Of a stretch of DNA of 64,000 nucleotides, positions 44,999 to 56,869 are shown one piece after another (the stretch's first letter is position 1; every line of letters starts with the position of its first letter). The translations under genes and the position numbers were made by a program. The stretch is from Selaginella tamariscina (lineage: Eukaryota; Streptophyta; Lycopodiopsida; Selaginellales; Selaginellaceae), in NCBI GenBank assembly GCA_003024785.1, contig PUQB01000702.1, positions 15,001 to 79,000 on the forward strand, read 5' to 3'. The notes beneath the pieces are model-generated. The model did no database searches, was not told the origin of the DNA, and saw only the letters and a list, made by a program, of their open reading frames with translations.

Positions 44999-47230
44999 GT
45001 ACTCCATGCGGCGAGATGCGTTTGATTTTGGAAAGCACAGAGGCAAGCACATCAATCAGGTTGATAATGGCTATTTGAAATGGATGGTCACCAGCTTCCA
45101 AGCAGTTGATGCCTTGACAAGGAGGGGGAAAATGAAGCGGCAACAATCAGCAATCAGAAATGTTCATGTCCATGATCTCCTTTTTGACTTAAAGTCCTGT
45201 ACCAGGAAAAAAGACCTGCACAAGGGGAAACGAGCCCATGCAAAGGCAGTGGAAACTGGGAACGAGTCGAACATGTATGTTGCAGCAACACTCATCAACA
45301 TGTACGCCAAGTGTGGTAGCATGGTAGACGCTCGGACAGTGTTTGACAGTATCCAGGAGCCGGACGTGGTGTCCTGGACTGCTGTGATCCTGGGATATGC
45401 GGATAGTGCACAAGGTCTTGCTGCCCTGGACTTGTTTTTAAGGATGAAGGACGAGAGAAGTTGTCGGCCAGATTCCATGATTTATCTTGCTGCCTCAAGG
45501 CCTGCACGTCACTGGCAGCGGATGGAGATGAAAGTGGAAAGAAAAGGTGTCTAGAACAAGGTAGAAATATACATTTGGAGATTGGTTGCCATATGGATCA
45601 ATTCGTGCAGAACATGCTCATAGACATGTATGCCAAGTGTGGCAGCATGGTAGACGCTAGGAGCGTGTTTGACAGTATCCAGGAGCCGGACGTGGTGTCC
45701 TGGAATGCTGTGATCCTGGGCTATGCGGACGATGGACAAGGTCTTGTTGCCCTGGACTGCTTCTCCAGAATGAAAGAGAAGTGCAGATGTGCGCCCAATT
45801 GCGTGACTTATCTTGCTGCCCTCAAGGCTTGCACGTCACTGGCAGAAGATGGAGATGAAACTGGAAAGAAAAGGTGTATGGAACGAGGTAGAGAGATACA
45901 TTTGGAAATTGGTTGCCATATGAGTCAGTTCGTCCAGAACACGCTCATAAACATGTATGCCAAGTGTGGCAGCATGGTAGACGCTAGGAGCGTGTTTGAC
46001 AGTATCCAGGAGCTGGACTTGGTGTCTTGGACTGCTCTAATCTTGGGCTATGCGGAGGATGGGCAGGGTCTTGTTGCCATGGACTTGTTCTCCATAATGA
46101 AAGAGGAGTGTAGATGTGCGCCTGATTCTGTGACATATGTTGCTGCTCTCAAGGCTTGTGGTTTGAATGGGGCCTTGGCCATTGGACGAAGGTTACATTT
46201 AGAAATAAAAGAATTTAATGTTCATATAATAACATCTTTGGTAGACTTTTATGCAAAATGTGGGAGCATGGAAGAAGCTCGTGAAGTATTTGATTTGCAC
46301 CCACGAGTAAGAGATGTATCAACATGGAATGCACTTTTAGCAGGTTATGGTAAATTTGGGAACACTAGTTATGTCTTTAACCTTTTTGAGTCAATGCAAG
46401 ATCAAGATTTTCGACCAAATGATGTCACATTTTTGTGCATACTTGGATGTTGTAGTCATGCAGGTCTAGTAGAAAAGGCATGGGAGTACCTTGAAGTAAT
46501 GCTTATGCAGTATAGACTCACCCCTAATGTGATGCATTACACCTGCATGGTTGACCTTTTGGGTCGCATAAATAAGTTAGATGAGGCTGTTACTTTATTA
46601 CAGAAAATGCCTTGTGATCCTAATGCAGTGACTTGGATGACACTTTTAAGTGCTTGTCATAAATGGAAAAATGTTGAGATAGGGAAAATGGCTTTCAAAT
46701 CTTTGGTGAATTTGGATCAAAAAAGGCATCTGCCTATATACTTATGTCTGAAATATATGTAGTAAGGGTATGTGGGAGGAGCAAGAGAAGGTGTTGAAAA
46801 TAAAGATGAAGTCTGATGTTTGGAAACTACATGAGCAAGCTTATGTTATGGATGGGTTGGGAAGGATGGTTAAATTTGTGGTTGGGAGGAATCTCCTACA
46901 TATATTAAAAATAAATTGAAACAATTTCTTAAAAAGATGCAAGAACATGAATATGTTGCTAAATCATATAACATGAGTTGTTTTAGAATGGATGATGAAA
47001 ATAAGAAAGCACTATGTGGACATAGTGAAATGCATGCTGTTATTTATGGCATCTTGAATACACTTCATGGAGAGGTTGTTAGAGTTGTTAAAAATATAAG
47101 AATGTGTAACAATTGTCATTATACAACTAAGATGATTTCAAAGCTTTCCAAGAGAATTATAATGGTAAGGGATGAAAGTCAGTTTCATGTTATGAAAAAT
47201 GGCAATTGTTCATGTGGAGATTATTGGTGA
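44999..47230 (+). pseudogene. PPR-DYW RNA-editing factor, broken copy B
   Basis: The better-preserved partner of 9251-11723. The N-terminal part is open from 44889; a likely start is MRRDAFDFGKHRG at 45007. PPR repeats with LINMYAKCGSMVDARTVFDS run from 45280, and a 433-codon frame at 45461-46762 holds most of the array and E motifs (MHYTCMVDLLGRINKLDEAV). DYW deaminase at 46916-47230: CGHSEMHAV (His/Glu), CNNCH, final CSCGDYW. Lesions: a missing C near 45493 (also missing in copy A at 9661), a lost base near 46725, and a frame change/stop near 46885. A plastid or mitochondrial C-to-U editing role is the family function; this copy is unlikely to be active. The internal units are near-identical to one another, with KKRC and GREIHLEIGCHM linkers. 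Confidence 0.9.
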
Positions 47231-48239
47231 TAAAATTGTAAATTAGTTTTGTCCACCATTGTCTCTATTCATACGTAAATCTTATTTCTTTTGCTAATGT
47301 ATTCAAAAAGGAGAACATTTTATTTATAAAAAGCATATGATTCTTGCCTGGCAATGAACAAAAGAGATATGAGTGTATAATCACTTGTAGCATCAATTAA
47401 GGTGGTACTCCAACTTGACTATGACAATTTAACTACGTCACATGGATATGGATAATGACCACTAGAACTTTGAAGTCCAAGATATAAATACAGATATGAA
47501 TAAGAATTACTAAAGTTAGCCAAGTTTAAGATAAGGATATAATATGGATAAGGGTCACTAAAATTTATTAAGTCCATATTTGACTTTCTTTATAATATAG
47601 GCAAATGTGATCATGATTAAGCATTTTGGTTCAATGTCAATTTAGAAGTTAAACCTCTTGTCTTGTTCTAATTTTTGTAATCCAGTTTGTTTCTTGTCTT
47701 CTCAGCCTGGTTCTTAACAATTTGAATTGAAATATTTCTCCATTCTTTGCTTTCGAGTTTTCAAATTTCTCAACATGTCTTTTATCAATGCAAAACTCTT
47801 TGCACAACATTTCAGCAGTTACATTTTGAGAATCAGTGACTGCGATGGGATCTATAGCGACAATCATCATCATCACGGGTTTTAGAATCAAAAGTTAGCC
47901 TACCAGCCAAGTTTGATGGCTCAAGGTCATAATTTCAGAGTTTCATGAATCAAGTTCAGCTAGTCTTTCGGTTACACCAACACTAGTACCCTACAGTTAT
48001 AACACAAGTGGGTCTTGTAGGCACCTCATTGGTGTAGCTTTGAAGTGTTTCAAACGTTTACTTAAGAAGGCGTCACCACTCTTAAAATTAATGAGATACA
48101 TTTTTCCAAGCCTTTGAAGCTACCTTCAATGATTTTGATTGTGAGTGCACAGTAGTAACCAAGCTTTGACAACTATGGTAAGGTTTTGGTGTAGCGTCCA
48201 AATATGTTTCTAATTTCCAATTACTTTCATGCAAAATCA
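47231..48239. other. Spacer, no supported gene
   Basis: 47231-47402 still matches copy A of the duplication. Beyond that I see no domain. An 80-codon minus frame at 47649-47891 has no recognisable motif. Confidence 0.5.
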
Positions 48240-48600
48240 ATTGGGACATCAATTGGTGTTAAGGATCTCCTACTCACTCTCAAGGACATAGATTCTCTAG
48301 ACAAAGCTATTGCTCAAACAGTTTGTTTCAACAATTGACTTTTTGAGCGACATCAAGAGAAACGTTCCCGATAAGTATTTTGTACCTTAACTTTAATAAT
48401 GCAAGAGCCATCGACCACTCTATCTTTTGATGCCAAACCGATGTAAGTCGATGTTTTTCGACCACGATGGACACTGACACAAGCTGAGCAACAATGACAT
48501 CTTCAAGCAAACTTGTGTTTATATTATGGTAAGGATAAACATCGAATTGTTAAGTGCCAAAATCAACAATGAATTTAAGCTAAGGTGTGGATGGTCCCTC
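48240..48600 (+). pseudogene. Relic of a diverged gag (capsid end and zinc knuckle)
   Basis: Broken plus-strand reading gives DKAIAQTVCFNN, then LFERHQEK, resembling the N-family gag block AVRYDNRLFERHQERF. A degraded zinc-knuckle-like stretch CLYYGKDKHRIVKC follows at about 48516-48557 (second Cys replaced by Tyr). It is a more diverged relative of the N gag lying just before N4. Confidence 0.55.
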
Positions 48601-48727
48601 GGCCGAGTCAAGAAATGAGGAAATCCAATTCGAATAGAAGTATTCTGATTGGACCACTGCAAGTCTATTTTAAATATCTCTTCTTCAACAGTAGTTCTAT
48701 ACGTGATGAGTAATCCAATGCTTACGT

Positions 48728-49754
48728 GAAGGACCTTCTCCTTACATTACTGGATGCCCAAACATTAGCAGAAATCATGCAACAGGCCATTCGTTGCGTT
48801 TGTTTGAGCGTCGTTAGGAAAAATCCCGTCAGCAGTTCCTGCAAACCAATCCTGCAGTTGTGGTACATACTCCTATGACACCTTCTGGAGTAGTTCCTAT
48901 GGAGGTTGAAAAATACAAGCGTGGCTCACTTTCTGCTGCTGAGAAGCAACGTCGCCGCAGTGAGAATCTATGTTTGTATTGTGATGAAGCATAACACAAG
49001 GCGGCGGAATGTCCTATTAAAGCCAAGAAGTTCAAGATGCATGAAGTTGAAGCTGAAGTTCAGTCGGAAAACTTCAATATTCACTTCGTTTAGGAGCCGC
49101 GAAGTTGGACGTAGGTGCAGCTCAATTGGTGCTACTCATACCATTTCATCACTCAAGTTTCCTGTACACATTCATCTCAATAATCGAGAGCTCAAGGAGT
49201 TTGCCCTATTAGACAATGGTGCAAATGCATATTTCATGGATGACACTTTTGCAACTTAACATGGCATTTTAGTGGTGAAGTTGAAGCGTGCAGTTCATGT
49301 AGAGGTGGCCGATGGTCGTTTGATTGCTTTTGGCGCAATTACCCATGCTACCAAACCTCTCTCTTACAGTCATGGCGCATTCAACTGTTTGATTTTCTTC
49401 AACTTGATCAAGACTCGGTTGACTCCCATCATTTTGGGCATGCCATGGTTCGTTGTTGCAAATCCTCAAATCGACTGGAGGTCTAGGACGCTCACGTTTT
49501 TCTTTTCGGCAACTAGGATCAATCCTGTACCTTCCTGTGTGCAGGATACATCCTTAGTGTCTGAGGCAGTACAAGCTACAGAATTGACCATGCATGTTCC
49601 TGTATCAGTGTTGAAGACTCTCCTCGACAGGATTCACCTCATGTTAGTTCCTCAGCACATCTGCAGGCTCTCTCCACTCTTGTAAGTTCGCAGATTCCTG
49701 TACAAGGTTCTTCCAATCCTGTATTAGTGTCAAAGGGTTCCTCCTCAACAGGAT
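48728..49754 (+). mobile_element. N-family fragment N4 (gag end, protease)
   Basis: Homologous to 19525-20560 of N1. The gag C-terminus (VKDLLLTLLDAQTLAEIMQQ-like, KSKRGSLSAAEKQRRR-like) has a damaged zinc knuckle: the final GH is lost to a stop at about 48992. A protease region follows with LLDNGANAYFMDDTFAT, where DTGA reads DNGA, then ILGMPWFVVANPQIDWRSR at about 49432-49485. Several stops. The fragment ends where the E3 LTR piece begins. Confidence 0.88.
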
Positions 49755-51597
49755 TCACCTCATCTAGCACTAGGTGACCCACTATATAAGCAAGAAGGCT
49801 GGTAGTGGGTTGGGTCCTTCTAGTGGAGTTTTCGTCTTGTATCTTGCTCCACCTTCCTGAGGTAGTTTGTACTCAGACAGGCACCATATATAAATACATG
49901 TTCTTTCTGATCACCATCTCTCCAATGATTCTTCTCTTGCTCCGCTCCTAGGCCCAACAACATACTCTGCCACCAAGTGGTGGCATTGCTCCAGGAGAAC
50001 TTCCCCCACCCCTGTACATAGACCCTTGCGGCATCTAGGTAGAGGCCATTCAGCACCTTCTAGTGCTCCCGAGGTAAGGCCGGCTTACCAGTGCGGACCC
50101 TCGGGATTGGATGCTATTCACATGGCGACCACTAAGGCTTCATAAGAAGCACCACATTTGGCCTGTGGAGTCCCCAACGACCATTTATGGTGACCACAGA
50201 GGGATAAATAGTATACATGGATGGAGTTCACAGTAACAAGCAAAGTTGCAACCTAGAGGAGAGCCAAGATTAACTCATTTGAACAACTAGAGATCAACAA
50301 GCATCAGCTGGCCAAGAGGATGCGTCGGGCCGGCCGAGGTAGGTTAATGAAAGGCAGAGAGGCACCCTGGTTGCCACAATCGGCCCCTCCCTCGCCTACC
50401 CAAGGAAATGATGCAAATACCACATGGCCGAATTTCCAAGAAGCGGTAAACCCGACACAGTAGCAGTTGAGGCGGTTGCAAGCCATCGACGATGAAGAAG
50501 GATATGAAGAACCCAGCATGTCTAGACGCTATTCCAAGTATAGGAGCGTGCGGGAATGACCAGCACCTAGATGGGCGACCTCGCCTGACAATGATCTATG
50601 ATGCATAGTGGGATGGATGGCAGGACGATGGAAGCCTTCCACCCCCTCTTGACATAGGCAAAAGTGACGGCTACAATGAGCCCCCACACCAAAGAGTAGA
50701 ACCTGTGCTCGACGAGTACCCTCGAAGGAGGAAACCCCGCACAGGAGAACCCCAGGAAAGGGAAGGCCTGCGCTGAAGGCAAGAATCTCGAGGTGGCGAA
50801 AGCAGCATGGATAGCGACAGGGGATGAGAGCCGGAGGTCCAGAGTGGCCAGCGCCACAAGGAATGTAAGGTAGGAAACCCAAGGTTGCCGTCACCCACTA
50901 GGGTAAGGCAGGGGGCCTGTGGCTGCCAAAAAAGAGGGGAGGAAGAGCCTCATCCGGAAGGCCCCCACAGGGAGGGGCATTGATTACCAATAAGGCAACC
51001 TTTGCACTAGGAGTTCAGCTAATCGGATGACCCAGCATGCTAGGGTGGTTACCAAGATGAGAACCCAAGGCTTCAGAAGGCTGGGGTACACATGGGACGG
51101 CCACCTACGCGAAGGCGACTAGACGTCGATGAACTGACAGACTGGGAGGAGGTACCAGTAAGGGGGGCCACATAGTGGCCACTCTAGGCAAGGGACGAGG
51201 AGATTCCATCCAGGGGCGGGAAAAATCCGCTTGAGCAACCAACATCGTGTCAGCCCCGTGAGGGAAATCCGCCAAGGCACATGATAGAGCTGCAATTACC
51301 ACAAGATGAGAGGATACCGTCTCAGGTCGAGGAGGATTTGCCTTGTCAACCACAACCGTCTAGACGCCACGAGGGGATTCCATGCACGATCCTACAAAGC
51401 CACCATTAGATGAGAGAATATCGTCCAGCTGAGGTAAGCTGCACCATCAGGCGTCAGGTTGGTCTCGTAGAGGGGACCCCTGAGGGATAGCCAAGAGGAG
51501 CCCGTCCTCGTCACCCACCCTCAACCGAAGGGCAAGGGCGCGAGGGAGGAGAAAGGTACTCGCAGAATACCGGGACGTCGACTGCACAACATCCGAA

Positions 51598-52200
51598 ATG
51601 GGGTCCAGATCGGAGCACTTCTCAGGCTCACGGGACGCCATGGGAATCGATCCGGTAACCTTACTAGCCCGCATGCTCAATCGGATGCAGGAGAACACCG
51701 TAACAGTGCCCTTACCTGCATTCCGTGGAGCAAAGGGTGAAGACGAAGACCAACACGTATACAAGTTCAAACAAGTATGCGAATTGAAGAGCATAGACAA
51801 CAACCACAAGAAGCTGAGTGCATTTGTATGCACCAAGGATAAAAAGGCACATGCCTGGTGGATGCGATTCCACGAGGCCAACGAAGGAGCTCGATGGAAA
51901 ACCACACAGAAGGCATTTCTGGACACCTTCTGAGAGGAAAAGAGCGAGGAAGAGGTGATCCACAAGCTAATGAACTTGAAATAAAAAGTGGGAGAGTCGG
52001 TTGATGAATACACGGTCTGCATGTTAGGGTACATCGCCCGGCTAAGGGAGGCCCCAGTCGACTTGACCAAGAAAATGTGGTACCAAAAAGGACTGCGGCC
52101 AGAGATCCACAAGTGGATCGGCCTAGATGATGACTAGATGTTCGACAAGCTACTCTGGTATGCTAAGAAGGCTGAGAAGCGGGAAGCCGAAAGACGCTAG
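51598..52200 (+). pseudogene. E3 gag capsid region
   Basis: The frame 51598-51933 includes VPLPAFRGAKGEDEDQHVYK and KDKKAHAWWMRFHEANEGAR, then TTQKAFLDTF before a stop. After that, out-of-frame blocks continue the capsid (EESVDEYTVCMLGYIARL-like). This is the retrotransposon gag pattern with an AWWMRF core. A Cys-rich block CKVCNVQGSHNTNDCY at about 52432-52477 could be a variant zinc knuckle (C-x2-C-x9-C). Frames are broken repeatedly. Confidence 0.7.
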
Positions 52201-53320
52201 GAGAGAAAGACATGGGACAAATCAGACTCCAAGGGGGCAAATGACACCACCACGGACGAGGAGAACCTCTCAGACGTTCCAAAACTGGCCCAGAAGGAGG
52301 GACGGGTGGGAACCATGAAGCACGAGCAATCACAACGAAGGGAGACCCACAAGGTGGTAGCACGGCATGAGGACCTAATGACGACTCTTGCTTAATTAGG
52401 ATACACTGCACATAGGAATAAATATTGCAAAGTGTGTAATGTCCAGGGATCTCACAACACGAATGATTGTTACCAGCTAACCAAGCTCTTAAGCGACATG
52501 CTACCCTAGACTGGCACTTGGGCCGTTGAGCGACAGGAGGCAGACCACCGAGGAGACCAACGGTATGGGGTGGCCAACCCCGCCAAAGATTGCAATCAGG
52601 AGACCACAACTAGAGGTCGCACTCCTAGGAGCGCCAACAGAATCGACCAAGGTATGACGACAGGAACAGACGGCCAGAACGCCATTAGCTGATTTGCACG
52701 CTGTGCAGGGACACCATCCACTATACTAATGCTCTTGGATCGCAATTTTCAAGCCTATGCTAGAAGCGCACGTACGAAAGGCCATAGGGGTGGCCAAGGG
52801 ACCAGCCCCAGCCACGGTAACACCAGGTCCAGCACCATAGGTCCACCATGTAGAATTGTCACCCCAAGCTGCAATGTGGGGCAATCACGAGGTCACAAGC
52901 CCACAGACGAGACAACCCATTGACTTGGAGGAGGAAGACAACGGGGAGTCCAGTGAGGAGGAAGTGGCAGCCAAACTCAAAGAATTGGGTCAGTGGGAGC
53001 GAAGGCACGCCGAGGTGGAGATGGCTATGGAAATGTGAGACTGGCACAGGGTCCAGGGGCCATTGGCATGACGGGAATGTGCGAGGCCCTCGCCGGGAAG
53101 GTGCGAGAAACCCAGGTGTCAATAACTTTAGGAGAGCTACTATGGTTATCTGCAGGGCTTTATAAAGTCCTCACCAGAGAGCTGCACGGGCCCACAGTAG
53201 CACCCCAAGGGTCGCAACAACAACAATAGACTTTGTGGACGATGTACCAGCCATACCCGTCCAAGTGGCAAGCTGCACAGTCCACAACGTGATCATAGAT
53301 GGGGATCAGACGTAAATATC

Positions 53321-53704
53321 ATGTCCATGGAGCTCCATCAGGAGTTGGAAATGCTGCCCTCGGAGCCCTCACCCTTCCTCATACGTATGGCGAACCAAGC
53401 CAAGGTGGCACCTAAGGGCATCATGAAGAAGGTAGGTATCAGGATCAAGAGCATTAAGTTTCTGATAAACGTGGTTGTTCTCGACATGCATGCAAAATGG
53501 GGATTCGACTTACTCCTGGGCCGGCCGTGGCTCCAGGCACAAGGGTACAATATGACTAGGAGAAGCAGCAAGTCTGTTTCCCTCAAGGGGGACTCATATC
53601 TGTTACGACGAAACAAGTCCCGACCACCATCAGAATCCCGACCCCAGGAATACCACCTCCCAAATTGGGAGAGGGATTGGATGATGAGGAAGAAGCAGCC
53701 CTAG
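53321..53704 (+). pseudogene. E3 protease region
   Basis: The frame encodes VVLDMHAKWGFDLLLGRPWL, the C-terminal block of retrotransposon aspartic proteases (ILGxPWL type). The upstream active-site triplet is not evident: the region before it reads VIIDGDQT, where DGGA/DTGS is expected, so the enzyme is probably dead or the site is in a broken frame. Confidence 0.65.
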
Positions 53705-54059
53705 CATGCTTGCTAGAGTTATTCATCCTAGGAGAGGTGGACCCTAGGTAAGGAAGTACGGAGTTTGCCGCCGCGTACCTAATTACTTGGCTAGAGGCCA
53801 GTAGACACCTCAAAAGCTCAAATCCCAAGGTGGCCCGTTCTGTGGAAGGAAATGCGGAGTGTAGCTTCGTTGGCCAAGAAGAGTACCGCAGCAAGCCAAT
53901 GTATGGGTGGGACATGACTCCCGAATTAGTGATCAGGCAAGTCAACATAGGCACCAGCTAGTCAATGTTAATGCTCACATGGAATCAGAGCTAAGAGAGC
54001 AGATTACCAATTGCCTTCATAAGTATAGAGAGGTATTTGCTTGAACCTACTGCGACCTA

Positions 54060-54950
54060 AGGGGAGTTCCGCCGGAGTTGTGCCAGCACAAAATTAAGCT
54101 GAAACCTGACATCCAACCCAGCCGTCAACAATGGTACCGCATCAACCCAAACTACACCCAAAAAGCTAAACAAGAGATTGACAAGTGGCTCAAAGCGATC
54201 GAGAACCCAGAATGGATGTCACCAATCGTCACTGTACCTAAGAAGGACGGCCGGCTGAGAATCTGCATAGACTCCGGCGATTGAATGTCACCATGGAGAA
54301 GGACCCGTTTTCCATCCATTTCATGGAGGCCATTCTAGAAAATGTAGTGGGTCATGAGATGTACTCATTCATGGACGGCTTTAGTGAATACAACCAGGTG
54401 ACGATCACAATGGAAGACCAAGCCAAAACTGCATTCATCACAAATTGGAGAGCATACACATTCAGAGATTGGTCCAGCGTGAATTCCTGGACAACCTCAC
54501 GGATTTTGTCCGAGCATTCCTAGACAACTTCACAGCTTATGGACCAACGGAGGACCACGTGGCATGCATGGAATGGGTGTTCCGGCGCAGCTAGGAATAC
54601 AGGATATCTTTTAACCCCTCAAAGTGTGTGTTTGGCATGACTGCGGGAAAGTTGTTAGGGCACACCATCTCCTGGGAAGGCATCATGGTGGACCCAGGAT
54701 CAGTACGGGCATTGGCCAAGATGTCACCCCCACAAAATGTCACGAAACTCCGGCGGTTCCTAGGGAAAGCAGGGTTTTACTGCAAGTTTATCCGATAGTA
54801 TGCCGATAGGACCAAGCCTATGACCGAATTACTCACCAAAGAGACACCGTATGAATGGACCACCCACCGAAAGGGTGCCTTCGAGGACATAAAGCACTAG
54901 CTGATGGAAGCACCTATCCTCATTCCACCAGATTGGAATTGACAGCTCCA
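54060..54950 (+). pseudogene. E3 reverse transcriptase, frameshifted
   Basis: RT blocks appear in successive frames: HKIKLKPDIQPSRQQWYRIN, WMSPIVTVPKKDGRLRICID, SFMDGFSEYNQVTI and DQAKTAFITNW, then a connection region with LRRFLGKAGFYCKFI near 54745-54795. The YxDD region falls in a disrupted stretch (54480-54600). The sequence stops after the start of the tethering region. Ty3/gypsy-type order. Confidence 0.85.
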
Positions 54951-54979
54951 CTTACAAATGGATGGCTCCAGCGTAGCGG

Positions 54980-55645
54980 CAGGTATATACATACATACAT
55001 GTATACACATATATACATACATATTACATGTGTGAATGTGTTACATACACACAGTACATATAGATTATACATGCGTTTAACATGATGCTTTTTATAAAGA
55101 ACCCTCGAGCTAGGCCTAGTGGCCCAACGATGATCATTCCCAATCAATCATTTATCTTAGTAAGTAAGCTAATATGTAAGTCACCTTTGCTGTAGTCCCT
55201 TGACCCTAAACACTAAGCCCTACACCTCGATAAATGTTTAAACCCTACACTTAGTGTGTGTGTGTATATATTAGGGTTTAAGCCCAATGCCAGTATTTTA
55301 TTATTAAATTTTAATATTTGTATAAAATTTTATTATTCATATAAAAATACACAAGAAAACATGCATAAAGAATTGTTCACAGTCAAGTAACTATTAATAT
55401 TACAAATCATTCTAGTGATTTATGAATTATTTTAAAAAATGCAAATTATAATTTGCCCATACATTAAAATTGCATACATATATTTGAATTTTACCCTATT
55501 GTATTTTAAAATGACAAAGTGATAATAAAACATATTTTAATGCAATCATAGCATATAACATATATAATGTATAGTGTATAATCTTTAAGACATAGAAATT
55601 AAATCCATGCACATTTATACAAATATTTAATTTACATTTACTCTA
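54980..55645. other. Microsatellite-rich dispersed repeat and AT-rich spacer
   Basis: 54985-55090 matches the repeat at 1080-1170 (ATTACATGTGTGAA, GTACATATAGAT, ATACATGCGTTTAACATGAT). The remainder is AT-rich with no gene; a TAGGGTTTAAGCCC and CTAAACACTAAGCCC pair of telomere-like words lies near 55205-55290. Confidence 0.6.
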
Positions 55646-55797
55646 TGTCAAGCCACGATCCAAGAGCAGGATAAGAACAAGGAACAAAACAAAAATGATC
55701 GTAAAATGACTAGTGTTGATAATAACTTCTTATACAAAAATTAGGTCGGAGCTTTTATATTAAGAACTAATATAGGCATAAGTTAAAAATGATATTC
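55646..55797 (-). repeat. Truncated N-family LTR fragment N5
   Basis: Begins TGTCAAGCCACGATCC, as does the N2 LTR on plus. It continues with AGTGTTGATAATAACTTCTT and TTAGGTCGGAGCTTTTATA, matching the reverse complement of the N LTR 3' half, and is cut by the inverted E3 LTR. Confidence 0.85.
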
Positions 55798-56503
55798 CAA
55801 GAGCTAATGGTCATCAGGGACTCCGCAGGCCAGATGTGGTGCTTCTTAGGAAGTTTCGGTGGTCGCTAGGATGCTATGGATAATGTCCAACCCCACGGGT
55901 CTGAGCCAACAAGCCGGCCTTACCTTGGGAGTACTAGAAGGTGTTGAATGGCCTCTACTTAGACGCCACGAGGGTCCATGTACAGGGATGGGGGGAGTTC
56001 TCCTGGGATACCATTGTGTCGATTAGCAGAGTGCATTATTGGGCCTAGGAGCAGAGCAAGAGGAGCATCATCGATAAGATGGTGAACAAAAGGAGCATAT
56101 GGTTATATATATATATAGTGCATGATTGAGTACAAACTACCTCCAATAGGGGAGTAAGACACAAGACGCAGACTTCCTAACCCAAATAGACCCCATCCAA
56201 CTACCAGCCTTTCTACTTATATAGTGGGTCACCTAGCGCTAGACCCTAGGTACAAGTGGCACTTTCTACCGCCCTATGATAGAGTCCTGTCTGTCTCATT
56301 TATGCACCTCCCTCACGCGTGTTGTCCTGCATACCCTGGGTAGTTGATCTGGACGATCGGATCTATGCCTGATTATGCTGTCACCTGACATCTGTTGCCA
56401 TCAATCTGTACCTGCAGTACTTTCCTTACTCGGCGCTTTGTCTCGTCGCTCGTCCATGCCGGCTGGTAGTTTGACAGTGTCAGACCACCATCAACCAGAT
56501 GCT
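55798..56503 (-). repeat. E3-type LTR, inverted
   Basis: The reverse complement starts TGGTTGATGGTGGTCTGACA, passes a CACTATATAAG TATA box (about 56215 on plus) and continues through the same R/U5 sequence as 49755-50130. The U3 part also occurs at 34659-34897. A TA microsatellite interrupts it near 56105. Confidence 0.75.
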
Positions 56504-56869
56504 TGGACTTATTTGTTGGCATGTCCTTGGGCCATGTACTCCCTCCCCCTATGCTATGCCCAAGTGGTTTCGGTAGATAGCGGCTTCATTTTCCACGGCG
56601 GCTAGCTTCTACTTCAGGGATGCGATCGTTGCCTCCTGTAGCTTGGTAGTTTTTTGTAGCTCCCTTTGGAACCCCACCTTCTGCTGTTCTTGCACGTGTT
56701 TTACCTAAGCCTCCAGCCCCGGACTCGCTTGCACGAGTGCTATAACTCTTGTTCCCTTGTTGTGAGTAGTTGGGCTTGTTGTCAAGCATGCTCCCTCAAC
56801 CCTGAGGCAGTGATTTGTGGTGGGTTCTATTTCCTGGTTGAGCCATGCTCATGTCTTGTACTTGACAGT
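56504..56869 (-). pseudogene. Coiled-coil coding remnant beside the E3-type LTR
   Basis: The minus strand reads a Gln/Lys/Glu-rich stretch, VGFQRELQKTTKLQEATIAS followed by KLAAVENEAAIYRNHLG after a stop. It has heptad-like character and lies directly upstream of the inverted LTR in that orientation, so it may be the 3' internal part of an E3-type element. No catalytic motif seen. Confidence 0.45.

Larger units (their letters stand above)
49755..54965 (+). mobile_element. Ty3/gypsy-like element E3, truncated at both ends
   Basis: Starts at an LTR interior beginning CTAGGTGACCCACTATATAA (a TATA box) and lacks U3. The LTR part (about 49755-50130) is matched in inverted form at 55798-56280. Gag, protease and reverse transcriptase pieces follow. 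RNase H and integrase are missing, the sequence running into a microsatellite repeat near 54980. It is GC-richer than its surroundings. Its family differs from N0, N1 and E4. Confidence 0.8.

Noticed and set aside
47649-47891. 80-codon minus-strand frame with a plausible start
   Set aside because: No similarity to anything I recognise and no paralogue in the window.
50304-51353. Series of minus-strand open frames of 70-120 codons
   Set aside because: GC-rich antisense of the E3 leader/gag region; no domain, and the plus strand carries the retrotransposon order.
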